Origin: Oxyruncus cristatus
Lineage: Eukaryota > Chordata > Aves > Passeriformes > Cotingidae
Length of the DNA: 64,000 bases
Assembly: GCA_013399855.1 (NCBI GenBank)
Contig: VXAY01002371.1
Coordinates: forward strand, 2,502,379-2,566,378
Direction: 5' to 3'
In this document: positions 26,599 through 38,903 of the stretch, one piece after another
Layout: each line of letters starts with the position of its first letter
Numbering within the stretch: the first letter of the stretch is position 1
The notes under the pieces: model-generated
What the model was told of the DNA's origin: nothing
Seen by the model: the letters and a program-made list of their open reading frames with translations, nothing else
Database searches by the model: none
Translations under genes and position numbers: made by a program

Positions 26599-29300
26599 CC
26601 ACCACAAAAAACCCCAACCAACAGCAGAATCAACTTTATCGCTTTCTCTCAGATTTTAGCAGAGTGGATATAATTGCACTCACCTAAAGTATGTACGGCA
26701 GAGATTTCAAATCTGGTGTTGAGAATCCCAGTGAAGAGTGGCATTTTGTTGGTATTTCCTACACTCTCTCACCACAAACACTTACTGGAAACCCTTGAGG
26801 CAAATATAAGACAACAGCGTGGAAGAGAGAGCACAGCTCCCTTTACCTCTCTCCCTCCACGCTGATGATTTTCCAGCACTGACATCTTGCAGAGCTGTCT
26901 AACAGTATCAGACAAGAAGAGCTCTCCTGCCCCAGCTTACAGTGAGGTACAAAAACAGGTGCTGTAAAGCACAACTGCTGCTTGGCACTGACTATCTCCC
27001 AAAACACTACCATTCCTGCTACACCTTGAATACTGTCAATTCCACTCTCACCTGGAGCTATTCACCCAGCTCCAACTGCAGTGATTCTGGGCTGCCATGC
27101 AAACATGCCAAGAAATATCTCTGCATTCCTGTGTCCATCTACTCCTATTTCAGCTGACTATCATTTCTAAAAGGTAGAGCAACCTTAAACAAGGGCTAAG
27201 GTAGTCGCAGTGCAGATCGCCTGCTCATCCATAATGCAGAACTACAGACTAAAAAAAGACTTAGGCTCCAAGCACTCCAGTATTGGCACAGGTGATTTAC
27301 TGAAGTAGTGCTTCTGCAGTGAAACTCAGATCCTATCAATACAAAGCTGAGCTGATTTCATCTGAGAAACAAAGAATCCAGTTACAGGTATGACTTCAAA
27401 TTAACACGTAATGCCAAATTTCCATTTAGTTCCCACTTTTTTTTCTAAAATATCTTCATTTCAGGGTTCACGTAATTATTTTTCCTTGATTTCCAAAAAA
27501 AGAAATCCCCCCAAAAAACAAATGAAAAATCCAAACAAAAAAACCCAATATAGCAGACTAAGTTATGTATCAGATTTCAACAGACCAAAATACATAAAAA
27601 TGAAAAGAATGTGTAAAAAATCAAAATGCTAATAAACAGCCATTTTGTCAGCAACAGCTTTACTGATGTTTAGAAAGTTAATACATAACAGTCAGATAAG
27701 TAATAGTCCTCACGCTCTGTAAATAACTCCTGCGGCATCCTCGTTATACACTGCTTCAGAGTACCAGCCTGGATAATCCTTCCTGAACACAGCTCAGCTC
27801 CCTGATCCTTTCCTTTGCAATATGTCTCCATAACCTTTGAGCACCTCTGCCATTTCTCTTACGCACTTCTTCATATTCCTTCGAAGGTCTCCCAGTTTCA
27901 TAATTATTTAATTTCTTGCTTCAAATATCTCCTTTTTTTTTTTTTCTGTAATCCCTATTAAGAACATGACTTCTCACAAATATATAGCATACTGTACTAT
28001 AAACACACAGTGTACCAAGACCCCTGCCTGTTCTGTAAGCAAGGCTGCCTCACTGTGCCCTTGCAGTCTTTCATTCAAGTCTACCTGGACTGTCTTATTC
28101 TAATGCTTAATCCACAAATTCTCTGAGCACAAAGTATTTCCTCATTCTATGTTTGCAGGCACTTTGTACAACCATTGTCCAAGATTGTGGCCTAAGAATT
28201 AGCAGACACATACAAAAATAGCATGGAAAAATACCATAAATTAGAAAAATAGAAGGCTGAGGAAAATCAAGAATTGGAATTGTTTAAGTGCTGTAGCAAG
28301 TCTAAATAGGACAGACCCTGCATATTTATTTATTCTTTCATTTATCTACTGAGGCTATATGGAAATTATTGATGCTAGTAGTAGCTGGTGGCTGGGAAGC
28401 TGAATTCAAATATCCTGAACTGAAAAAAAATAAATGGAAGGAAAATCCATAAGCAGATAAAGCTTCCAGATTTAGAGGATACAGAAGGGGGTAGCAAGGG
28501 TTCTGTGCATATAAGCTTTTGCTGAAATCAGTGGAAGCTGGTCAAAGTAAAAGGTTAGGTACTTAAGATCAAGTTCAAAAGTTAATGGGAGTGAAACCTA
28601 CAGCAGTACTGACAGTTTGTTTCTAGTCAGTATCATCATTTGAACAAAAACATTCTCAGTGCAAGCTTTTAGCAGCAGCAGTAAGGTGTAAAACTTCTAA
28701 AAAATACAATACATTTATTTAATAATGCTATAAGAACATAAAAACTTAATGAATACTCAATCAATAATGCAAAGACATCCTGTGATGTGTTATCTAAAAG
28801 CTCCTCAACTTGAGCATCAACAATAAGCTTTGTGACCTATGAATTCTTCAATGATTAACAAAATAATAAAGTACTGTTCTCATTTGAAGACAGTAACTAT
28901 TGCTAAACTAATAAATACTAGTTTATCAGTATAAAAGATCTACCAGTTGAAATCAAAGTTGAGAAAAGGTTAAATATAATTTCTATTATCTTTTCTATGA
29001 GAAAACTGATGCGCAGTCTGGTAATGTGGGAGAAACAGACTCAAAGTCTCAATCTTCAGTTCAGTGTCTTGTCCCACGGAGGCACTTTCATAACACCAAC
29101 TGCTTTTAAACACTACCATTAATGCTATACCAAAGGACTCATATAATAAAAACCCTTCAGATACACTAGAAATACTTTCCAGTAGATAAGTTTAGAAAGG
29201 TAACTAAACTTCAGAAATATTGTCCTTACTGTGGAGTACACTAAAAATAGGAACCTCCATTTATACGGGGATGGCAGAGAGCACCAGTCCAAGTCAGTCA

Positions 29301-29309
29301 CTTACCTTG
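29301..29309 (-). other. SYNE1: Splice donor of the SYNE1 first coding exon
   Basis: On the minus strand the exon ends CAAG and the intron opens GTAAGT at 29305-29300. This matches the U1 consensus almost perfectly. Phase 1, leaving a G that begins an expected Asp codon, agrees with the nesprin-1 protein sequence. Confidence 0.85.
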
Positions 29310-29369
29310 AAGACGTTGCATGACATTGGCAATGTCTCTGGATCTTGCCACTAGTCGGGATGAAGCCAT
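29306..29369 (-). CDS. SYNE1: SYNE1 (nesprin-1) first coding exon, coding part
   Basis: Nesprin-1 is the giant outer-nuclear-membrane protein of the LINC complex. Its N-terminal paired calponin-homology domains bind actin and its C-terminal KASH domain binds SUN proteins. Read on the minus strand, ATG at 29369-29367 opens 21 codons ending SRDIANVMQRLQ, then one extra base G and the donor GTAAG at 29305-29301. From memory, human SYNE1 starts with about ten variable residues followed by RDIANVMQRLQ and then D-E-Q; a phase-1 G is exactly what an Asp codon would need. The bird peptide appears one residue shorter than the human one. The start has A at -3 and G at +4 (strong Kozak), and an in-frame TGA lies upstream at 29477-29475, so this is the true initiator. 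Only the leader peptide before the first CH domain is encoded here; the CH domains must lie at lower coordinates beyond the window. The paralogue SYNE2 has a different N-terminus. Confidence 0.87.
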
Positions 29370-29572
29370 GATCTCTTTGCCACGAGTCCAGTTCCCCTGA
29401 GAGAAGTCTCCCCCCAAGCTGTGGAGCTCAGTGAGATGAGGATCTTGGACTGCTTCCTTTTTAGCATTCAACCCTCAGCCGTGGCACAGCATCCCTGGGG
29501 CAGTCAGACGCCTCCAGTCCAATGCTGGCCCTCATAAGGCCAGGGAAAAACACTGGCAAACAACCTCAGCAC
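29370..29572 (-). other. SYNE1: 5' UTR part of the SYNE1 first coding exon, with upstream ORFs
   Basis: This is the inferred leader directly upstream of the SYNE1 ATG. The exon's 5' edge is set at 29572 by an acceptor read on the minus strand as a pyrimidine tract (GCTTTCTTTCTCAG) followed by GTGCTGAGG. The whole exon is then 267 bp. Three upstream ATGs are visible: at 29535 (a 24-codon uORF, stop at 29463-29461), at 29492 (a five-codon uORF in the main frame, stop at 29477-29475), and at 29467 (38 codons plus stop, ending at 29351, so it overlaps the main start in another frame). The contexts of the first and third are weak (no purine at -3). Such leaders commonly reduce translation. The acceptor is predicted, so the 5' edge is the least certain part. 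Confidence 0.6.
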
Positions 29573-29610
29573 CTGAGAAAGAAAGCACCAAGATTTAGGG
29601 GAAACTTACC
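29573..29610 (-). other. Strong donor and acceptor 37 nt apart upstream of the SYNE1 coding exon
   Basis: On the minus strand a consensus donor, CTG|GTAAGT (GT at 29609-29608), is followed only 37 nt later by the acceptor TTTCTTTCTCAG (AG at 29574-29573). A branch-like CCTAAAT lies between them. The sites may belong to alternative leader exons (one ending at 29610, another starting at 29572) or may form an ultra-short intron. Ordinary vertebrate introns are longer, so alternative use is the simpler reading. Confidence 0.45.
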
Positions 29611-32600
29611 AGCTCGGCAGAACTAAGAAGTCTGAGTCTTAGTTATTTAACAGATGAAGAGTGGTACGTTTTGCCCATAGTGTACACCCCAGCCAGAGAT
29701 ATAATTAATGCTGAAAGCTTGCTTGGCAATCATCAAGCAGAATGAAGCTGCAAAAACAAATCATTAAACACAACTGGCAATGCAGCAGACATAAATCCTT
29801 TCCTGAGGATGCTTGTGGATGTTGTTTTAGAAATAACAATAACATTATACTTATTAAAAGTAATACCGTAATACTTCTTAACATAAATAATATTAGGCAT
29901 AAAAGAGGAAAAATAAACCCACTTATAAACGCAAAAGCTGTACAACTCTCATTCTATTTCACCATGCTAGGAAGGTGCACATAACAGAATCTCATTGATC
30001 AGGATAATTTCTAACTCCACCGGCCGATGTGATCTAATCTGAAAGACTGAGATTCACATATATCATTATTAAATAAAATTGTAGTTACATTAATTTTTCT
30101 AGTGTGTGATGATGCTGTATTTTGGGTCACTTAACATCAAAAGCTGTGAACTAGAACCGCTACACTTACATTTGTACACCCTTTTGTAACCATGTGACTA
30201 TAAGCTGGTCTAAAAAAAAAAAAATCAAATTAGATTCTTCAGATAACTTATCAGTAACATCTTATCTTCTGAAGAACAAGTACGTGTTGCATATGTATGC
30301 ACCAGCTTCCCTGATAAGAAATACCTAAGTATATACACACCAAGAATAATTGCATTTGTACCACACACACTGGGCCTATCCCAAATTCAAGAGGCTAGGG
30401 AGCTGATCAATATCACAAATGTGAGTGGGTTTATTGGTGGTGTGCACTTTCCTCTTTCTGTGGCCCTGAGGCCTGTCAAAGAATAGTGTTCCTTTATTAG
30501 GCAGACAAGCCTTTAGGCTGCACAGCTTTAGGCCCTATGAAATATCCCAAAGGAGCTGTGTCAACATATAACGGCTGCCAGAGGAAATTACATTCCGACA
30601 TTTCCTTTTCTGACCCTTCAAACCATGTCTGACCCAAGGAACTTCCTGCCTTCCCTCTTACTGATGTTTTTATTGTATGTTTACATTGTATTTTGGATAC
30701 ATAAATGCTGTTCAGCTTAACAGACCAAAGCTGGCTTTCAATCAGTGGAGCTGAGGGAAGCACGCTCCCCGTGGACGAGGGTTGCAGAACAGACTGCAAA
30801 GTCCACACATGTGCTTGGGCTGTGCTCATGCGTGCCGTGGCCACAGTGGTACTAATACCTACTCCAGACACATTGCTATTTTTGCGTATGTCTGCACTTT
30901 ACGTGACACCTGGATGCTCATATCCTCACTCTCTTCCCACGCATCTTCTCTCTCCTTCAGGGGCCTCCTTCTCTTCCTACTCTTTCCTACCTTCCAGGCC
31001 CTGCCCAACGTGCTTCTCAGGGTGCACGGAGTCTATGCATATCAGTAACCATTTCCCAAGCACGGAAAGGCATCCTGGCAGGTAGGAATCTCACCCTTGT
31101 GACAGCTAGGCACAAGAAGGTGACAACATCACAACTCTCAGCCACAACACAGGCTGGGGCTGATGGCCCCCAGTGTTGCTAAATCACCAGAGAGAGCATT
31201 AGCAAGAGCACACCAAACAGCACCTGACCAGGTGGACGGGGGGCTGATGGAGGTTTTCTTGTACTCACATATGTCAGCTTGGTGAACTTTGCTTTCTCTG
31301 CAATATTTCAATGAAACATCAGCTTGCCTAACCCCAACCCCAAATAAATACTTATAACACAGTGGGTTAAATGCAGCCTTGTTTCTGCAGCAGTGGCACT
31401 GCTAACATTTCGAGTAGCACTGTAAGCAAGGTACATCAACTTCTAACAGCAAGCTGCTAGACTGATTTTTGGGCAGCGATAAGGAATATTTAAAATGTTG
31501 TCTGATTGGTTTTGGCTAACAGAAATAACAATATCAGAATACCAGCCCACTCACACCGTGACGGGGCTGGTGTAAATCTGACGGAGCTGTACATGAGCAG
31601 ATTTAGAGGAGCTGTGGAAGATCCTGATCCAACTCCAAGTTTAAAACGTCTCAGAAATTGTTATGAAGATATATGTTCAATCTGCTCATACAGCAGGATG
31701 AGTCACTGTCCAGCGATAAATGGAAGACATGCAATTAATAATTTATTTAGCTGATATTAAATTATATGCTTCATAGGAAGAATGTGCATTTCTAAATATA
31801 TCTCCTCATTCAAAAGCTCCTTTGCAAGCAGTGGGATTTAACTTCTATAAAGATGACACTAAGTTAGGAAAGAAAGATTCTCGTGTGCACAGTCACCTCC
31901 ACAGGCAGAAAACCACAGCTAACAGCAGAGTGAAACATCAACTGAATAGATGAAACAAATCTTCATGCACCCTTCCCATGGTCTTCAGCCAATATGTACA
32001 GCTCCACAGAACAAAAAAATCCTACATGGACAGTCAAGTGTTCAATGTAATGCAGAGGAGAAATTTTTCATGACTTCTACGAGTAGTTAAAGCCTTCAAC
32101 AAAGTATTTTTTTTCTGAGAGACTATAGCATTAAAATCTTTAAATATCTGCATAGCTGCTACACAAAATAGTTTTAATAAATGGAATGACTTTTCCATTT
32201 CAGTGTCAGACACAAAAATTGTCTTCGGATGGATATGTTTTCAAAATACACAAGCTTTTAAAAAGTGCATGGCTTAAATCCCATAAATCTTAGCCCAAAA
32301 TAAACCTGAAGGACTATATAAGCTATTCCTTGTTTTAGCATTCAACAAGTGATTTTGCAACATTTTAAATTACTAATTTTTTTGGTCTGAACATACATGG
32401 AATGAAGATGAGTTTCACAAGAGTGAAACGGAATGGTTTTGCATATAAATTAGATACATCTTTTATTACATTTGCCACTTATCTGGATTTAACAGATAAA
32501 GTTACACTGACACCATTTTCTTATATTAATAACCTGGTACTCTGGTTTTAGGATGAAAAGAGGAAATGTGAACTTCTTCTCTCATATAAGAACCATTTGG

Positions 32601-33030
32601 CTTCAAATTCTCTTCAAATGCCAGAAAAGTGGGATGTCTCTTCCACAGAAGAGATAAGAAAAACACTACATCTATTGTGGGTTAATTTTTCTGGGTCCCT
32701 CAAGTAATCCTCTTTTTCTCATTGTGCTCAGAAGCACTCCGAATTTAAAAAGTTAATATATTTTTCTTTTATCGGTAAAACTAGAATACTACTGGCAAGA
32801 CCAGGCTGTATTTTATCTTTTATTTCTTGAAGTTTATAAAACATAGTAAAGGAAAACTGACCTGCCTGTCAACAGCATGGTTCCAGAAAAACAAAGAGGC
32901 ATCTGCTAGGTGTAGGCAACATATAAGATGTGCAAAACGGCTGAAGGGAAACCTGACCAAAAGAAGGGTAAACAATTCTCCAACTGCACTTCATGTTGGT
33001 ACAAACTGCAGATTCCAGAAGACCTCACCA

Positions 33031-33070
33031 GTGGTCTCTTCCAACTGTAACCATTCTGTGACTCTTTGAT
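33031..33070 (+). mobile_element. Possible short CR1 3' tail
   Basis: The stretch CTCTTCCAACTGTAACCATT followed by CTGTGACTCTTTGAT resembles the last bases of CR1 (GGTCCCTTCCAACC...ATTCTGTGATTCT). Upstream sequence shows no clear ORF2 similarity, so this is either a very short or an old copy. Confidence 0.45.
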
Positions 33071-35915
33071 TCCCAGTACACTGGGCTGATGTCACATATA
33101 GCAGCCAGGAGAAGAAGCTACTGATGTAAAAGCATGGTTGTACCTGAAAACACAATTTTAGACTTCTACAGCAGCAACAGATAAAGAAAATCCAGACAAT
33201 GATAAACACAGATAATAAGTAAAGATACTGATGAGAGCAAGAAATGGTGGCAGGCAGTGAAAGGATTGTTTCTAATCTAGGATATTTCAAAACCAGATAT
33301 TTAAGAGGATGATAAGCAGAGTAATAAATTCAAGGAACTCCTGCAGCTAGAAGTCATTTTCAAATCAGATGTCACATAGATATAAGAAATACAGTGGAAT
33401 AACTACAATAACTACAGCAAATGGACTGAACAGAATCTCGGGAGCAGCAGAAATAAGGTCACGTGCTGGGGTGAACGAAAGAGGCAGACTTCCCTGGCAA
33501 GGAACAGTTGCATGGAACTGACCAAGTAAAAAAAAAAAAAAATTCCAGGAAAAGAATTTCCCAGCATGGTTTACTGCTGTAGTGCAAGAAGTCCACTTTA
33601 ATGCACAGCTTTAGTTCCTGAAATGTAAGAGGTCTTGGAAATGCAGCCAGGTTGATAGATGCTGCTGGAATAGATGCAATCCTATGAGACAGCAGTGAGC
33701 CTCATGCCAGTCAATCATAAATGATTCACATAAAGGTAGGAACCAGAATTTTTAAATATCAAATAGTCACAGAACCAGCTATTTTAGGTTGGGTTTTAGT
33801 TAGTAGTGGGGAAAAATGCTAATCATACAAAATAGGTCTGATTAAGAAAGTGATTTATGTAATCCAAAATATTGCAAGAATAACCCAGTGTAAGCAGGTC
33901 AAAGATGAGCTAAAGAGACAGCGCTTAAAAAATAAATAAAACAGAAATCAGTATAGAACTCAATCAGACTGAGAAGCACATTGTCTCCCCTGTGAAGCAG
34001 GTTGGGGTTTTCTTTAAGGTCTATTTTTTTCCCAAGGTCTAGCAGCTGTATATCTATGCAGAACAGAATAAAACTGCTCCAGACACAATTGGAAAAGCCA
34101 TCACTTAGAAATAAGCAGGCAGAAACAAAGGATGAGAAGTGAAGAGCACTGCCATAGTGTTTGCTGTCTACCTGGATGAAGACAGACTTACTGAAAGACC
34201 ATCTGAGAAATAAAAAGCAAGCAAATGGTTCTTAACCAGGTAAGTAAAAAGAAAGTATAAAATAAAATAAAGAGGAGATTAATTTGCCTTGGTTGATATT
34301 ATACTGATTTTTCCACTGAAGACATTTCTGATAGACAAAGGCACAATAAAAAATGGAAGCAGCACCATCTGAAATAAAAGAGAAGTTAAAAGTGGAAAAA
34401 CTCAGTAAAATTCATTCCAGAATATAGATAACTTGTAGATTATGAACTGAGAATCCATTTGTAAACTTATTTGAATAAATCTATCAAGCTGCAGTTAATG
34501 CCTACTGGATATACTAAAATTAGGAGCTAGGACAAAGAAGTGGGGTGGAGTGATCCAAAATGATTCTTAATACTATCCTCAGAGAAAATGTGGTATCTCC
34601 TCACTGATCTTCCAAAATCTAGGCCAACAGAGGAGTCCCTTTGGTAATTGCTTCTGATGGTTGAACTGCAAATCTGTAGTTGTTCGCTTAAACCCAATGC
34701 AGTAGAATTCAGTGGATACTGGAACTTTCCCAAGTCCAATAGGACATAAGTGTGCACCAAATAAGATCATGGAAAATATGATTTTGGCTCTGAAAGGTGT
34801 TTTCGATAGTTGAATCCCAACATTATCACTCTGTGCTTCCTTTCTCTACTACGTGAATTACTTTTGAATAGAAAAAGATGGAAGAAGAGACAAATTATGA
34901 CCTTTGACAAAAAACCCATTGAAACAGGAACACTGAAACACGATGTTCTCACTGACCATTCAACCCCACACTGACTCAATGAGCAGTAGCTACCTGGGGG
35001 TACTGAAATTTGTTTTTGTTGCAGAGTGTGGGTAAGAAGAGAATGACGTTTGGATCCTTTATGGAACTCCAGATTATTTTGGTTCCTGTGGCTATCCTTC
35101 AGCATGTTTTAGAGTTGAACAAAAGTTTTTCATTCTCCAGAAGTTTGAAGGTCTTGCAATAGCAATCAATAATTTGGAAGATCAAGGAAATTTACACATC
35201 TGACATTTAAATCTGTGGCATATATGGCAGACAATCTTCTATGTTTTACCTATAATTGTACTCTAGTATTTAAAAATTAGGATCCTAGTCATGCACACAC
35301 ATGTAGGTATTTGTATTTCAGCAAGTGAGCATTTTATTGTCTAGTTTTCATTAGTTTTTTGGGAGAATGGGGAAAAATCCAGTGGTGTGATTCTTGTCTT
35401 GAAAGCTTTAATGTTATTTGAACAGAAAATGCAAATTGTTCTAGGAGAAAATAAAAGGCAGAGACTTGCTATTTTTTAGAAAAATTGGTAGAACATACAT
35501 TGCTAGATACATTCAAAGAAAGGTCATTCAGTCTTACTGATACAAAGAGTTTGACCTCTTATAGTACAATTTAGTAATCCTTTTATTGAAGTTCTGGGGG
35601 AATATATTACAGTTACATAGCTGTTGGTAATAGTGGGAGACTGGGGTCAGTAGTTCATTACCTTCTACAAACACAGGATATAATCCTTGGCTCAAAGAGC
35701 TTACTATCTTTGCAGACAAAGACAGGCCACAATTAAGATCAGAGGTCACAATATACAAGCGAATAGGACAGAGTGAAGTCCAGATCTAATGTGTAAGCTG
35801 GCTAATAGTAGGAGAATCGTTCTGATTTTTCTGTTTTAATACTGACATGGCACCTAGGATTTCTGTGGCAAAATATGACCTTTAGCAACAGACTCTAGAG
35901 GTACATCTATGGGAG

Positions 35916-36082
35916 AAAAAAAAAAAACAAAAAAACCCCCAAACAAACAACAACAAAAAAACCACAAAAAAAACCCACAACCAAACAAACAAAAAACACA
36001 CACAACCCCCCCAAAAACAAACAAACAAACAAAAAAACAAACAAACAAAAAAAAACAAAAAACAAACAAACAAAAAAAACCC
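35916..36082. repeat. Long A-rich (CAAA)n low-complexity tract
   Basis: About 167 bp consist almost only of A with scattered C, mainly as CAAA and CAAAA units. There is essentially no G or T. Open frames on either strand here (Lys/Asn/Thr-rich or Phe/Cys/Leu-rich) are artefacts of this composition. Confidence 0.93.
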
Positions 36083-38478
36083 AGACCACTAAAATAGAAA
36101 ACACTGAGGCATCTCAGGAAAGGGTGGGTCAAACCGAGTTTGAGATAAGCAAGTAAGCGTCAATTCTTTGGTATTCCTGCACATTTCCCAAGCAAGAAAC
36201 CTAGCTTAAGTATAACTTCGGAGCGCGGGGCAGACAACAGCCATATGAATGGAGAAACAGAAACACTTTTGTCTTCCCCATTACATCTGAGCCTTTGGGT
36301 GAAACAAAGGCAAAAGTCCAGTTGCTACAGAGGTACACCACTGCACCTCTAAGGAGGCAGAAGTTGTGTGACCTCCAAGGACCCACAAAACATGGTTAGT
36401 TTTGTCACTAACCATGGTAACAAGTAAGTATGGAAAAAAATGTTTATGTTTGATATATGTACTTTCCCAATAACTACAGCCACTACTTGATAAGAAAAAA
36501 AAATGAGCCACAACTGACTTCCTTTAACAAAGCGTAACTGAGATGGGTCAATGGGGTATCTGTCTGAAGGTTGAATGTATGTGCGTGCCTCTTGGGGCCT
36601 GCTCTACTGAAGCTCTGTAGACCTCCAACAATCACTCTAACTGTGCTGACTTTGGAAGTTCTCCAGGGATTCACGCTTTGTTCAGCACCTTACCCAGCAA
36701 GATCCTCCTCGGGGCCAGGAATTCTTACCCTCTCCCCAAATGCATTTAAACCCTAACGGGATGTTCCTCCTTCCCTGAGCACCTCTGCTGTCCCTGACCT
36801 GGTACCAAAGCATTAGTTTCTTTGAGCAGTGTACTCACTGACACAGTGTAACTCAGCATGGCTCTAGTGAAGTTCATAGGAAGATGCTCCTAAGGTACCA
36901 GTTACACACAGGAAAAAAAAAAAAAAAATCTTTGACTACTTTCATATTTAATAAAGAGAAAGTAATGCTGCATGGAGGTGTATAGTCATTATGAGATTCT
37001 TGCGTCTGTATTAAGCGCAGTAGTCCAAATCACTACTGAAACTTACCACAATAACTCAAAGCAAAATTAGAATAAAATTACAAAAAAAAAAATCTCAAAT
37101 GTATTAGGGTTCATTAGTTATTAATACCTATCTGTTGGTATTTTTATACTCAGCAACAAAGAAATCCTATTGACATAATATTATGCCTGAAGATAATGTA
37201 AAACAAACAAACTAAAGCAGACATTATTAACAAATCAAAAGAACAGGAGGGAAGTGTAGGGATTATTCCTTCTGCTTTTTCACGTTTAGCAGAGTTTGCC
37301 AAGATGAGAATTTAACTACTCCAACATGCAGCACCATGCTCATTCTGGAGAGCTCCTTTTCCAGGGGAAAACACTGGTGCCTTAAGGAGTATATTAAACA
37401 TCCCAAATGACAATACCTGACTCCCACAAGACAAAAAAAATTTAGTAACTACAAAATTTTAACACTCTACCTCATAAATCAGGGGGGTTTTAATGTCATT
37501 CAGCACATAACAAACAAAAAAGAATTTCTGTTTACAAGTCAAATGACATAACACGCTGATTTTTTTCTGTCCAGTGTCAACATTTTAACATAGTTAATCA
37601 GCATTTATAGCTTGGGATCTGTTTAAATGTAAAAGTACACAGAGGAATCACAGAAATAGTTATCAGAGATCACAGAGAGCAGACAGCCCATTACTAGTAC
37701 TACTACAAGAAAGCGCGTGCCTGTTAAGAGTCGTTCAACAGGCTCCGCACTTGAAAAGTACTGGCAAGCAGCCAGAAACACCACACACTATTTTCCTACA
37801 AGCCACACAGGTATAAATCCCTCACTGTGAGGGGCACTGGAGTTTCCCTCAGCATCACATAGATGATTTACGTAAGTATTTCCTCACCAATTTGCAAAAT
37901 CTGGTCTTCTGTGGTAAGTTACTAATATTCATTAAAAGCACTTTTCCTCAGCATGAATATGGTTGTGAAAATCCTAGTAACAACCTCGACTGTGAGAATT
38001 TCAGCAGGTCTTACCTCTACGGTGTTACCACACAAACGAGGGAACATATGGGCTCTATGCATCTCTGTCGCGATGCACTTGTCCCTTTTGCATCATCACT
38101 GCAAGCAACCCAGCCTAAAACTGGCTTCACGAGAGCGCACATGAATAGTCACATCTCCCCCGATTATCTACGTTTTGGCCTGCAGTGTGTGACTGAGCAT
38201 AAAACAGGGTATCTCTGCAACACACACGTACGTTCACTTCAGGAGGCGAACCACCATAGCCCTCCGCCGGGGTTCTCTACTCCGAAAGGGCGAAACCTCA
38301 AACCCACCACGGAAAACGGACAAACTCCGAAACCACGGCACCGAGTTTCGGATTCACCTCAAGACAGTTCGGCGCTGGGGAGGAGGAGGCGGCTGGTGGG
38401 CAGCCGGCAGAGGCTGCCCCGTGGGGCTCCCTCCTTCCCGGCCGCGGTCCAGCGACTCGCGGGCTCACTCTGGGCTTA

Positions 38479-38868
38479 NNNNNNNNNNNNNNNNNNNNNN
38501 NNNNNNNNNNNNNNNNNNNNNNNNNNNNNNNNNNNNNNNNNNNNNNNNNNNNNNNNNNNNNNNNNNNNNNNNNNNNNNNNNNNNNNNNNNNNNNNNNNNN
38601 NNNNNNNNNNNNNNNNNNNNNNNNNNNNNNNNNNNNNNNNNNNNNNNNNNNNNNNNNNNNNNNNNNNNNNNNNNNNNNNNNNNNNNNNNNNNNNNNNNNN
38701 NNNNNNNNNNNNNNNNNNNNNNNNNNNNNNNNNNNNNNNNNNNNNNNNNNNNNNNNNNNNNNNNNNNNNNNNNNNNNNNNNNNNNNNNNNNNNNNNNNNN
38801 NNNNNNNNNNNNNNNNNNNNNNNNNNNNNNNNNNNNNNNNNNNNNNNNNNNNNNNNNNNNNNNNNNNN
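38479..38868. other. Assembly gap (390 N) inside the CpG island
   Basis: The flanks are extremely GC-rich, the usual cause of such gaps in bird genomes. The missing piece probably holds the SYNE1 transcription start and part of exon 1. Confidence 0.99.
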
Positions 38869-38882
38869 TCGCGGGGGGGCCG

Positions 38883-38903
38883 CGCCCCGCCCCGCCCCGC
38901 CGC
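38883..38903. promoter_or_regulatory. Tandem GC boxes (Sp1/KLF-type)
   Basis: Three overlapping copies of CCCCGCC run immediately right of the gap within the CpG island. On the minus strand they read GGGGCGGGGCGG, the classical Sp1 site. They support promoter activity in this island. Confidence 0.6.

Larger units (their letters stand above)
19197..29299. other. Intronic stretch, nothing coding recognised
   Basis: Apart from the G-quadruplex, palindrome and simple repeats listed separately, I see only AT-rich unique sequence. Open frames are short and without domain signals. T/C-rich patches occur at about 25078-25112 and 27930-27948. Confidence 0.55.
1..29300 (-). other. SYNE1: SYNE1 intron after the first coding exon (partial)
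   Basis: Everything left of the donor at 29305 should be intron of the minus-strand gene, because the next SYNE1 exon (start of the first CH domain, around motif TFTKWINSHLA) was not found on the minus strand here. The intron is therefore at least 29.3 kb. It holds two CR1 fragments, two gaps, several simple repeats and two G-quadruplex motifs. I read it by eye, so a short exon could have been missed. Confidence 0.6.
29611..38224 (-). other. SYNE1: Probable 5'UTR intron of SYNE1; no exon seen
   Basis: This stretch separates the probable promoter from the first coding exon. I see no convincing exon. It contains a possible CR1 tail at about 33031-33070, a long A-rich simple repeat at 35916-36082, and poly-A runs near 33528-33541 and 36911-36927. 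A GC-richer patch at 30700-31250 has overlapping open frames on both strands, but nothing recognisable in them. Alternative leader exons are known in large genes such as SYNE1 and cannot be excluded. Confidence 0.5.

Noticed and set aside
28520..28600. Loose copies of the AGTCAATGG-type palindromic motif
   Set aside because: Too diverged, and no hairpin can be formed convincingly.
30497..31085. Overlapping open frames of 124-126 codons on opposite strands
   Set aside because: No recognisable domain or splice context. A locally GC-richer patch with few stops explains both.
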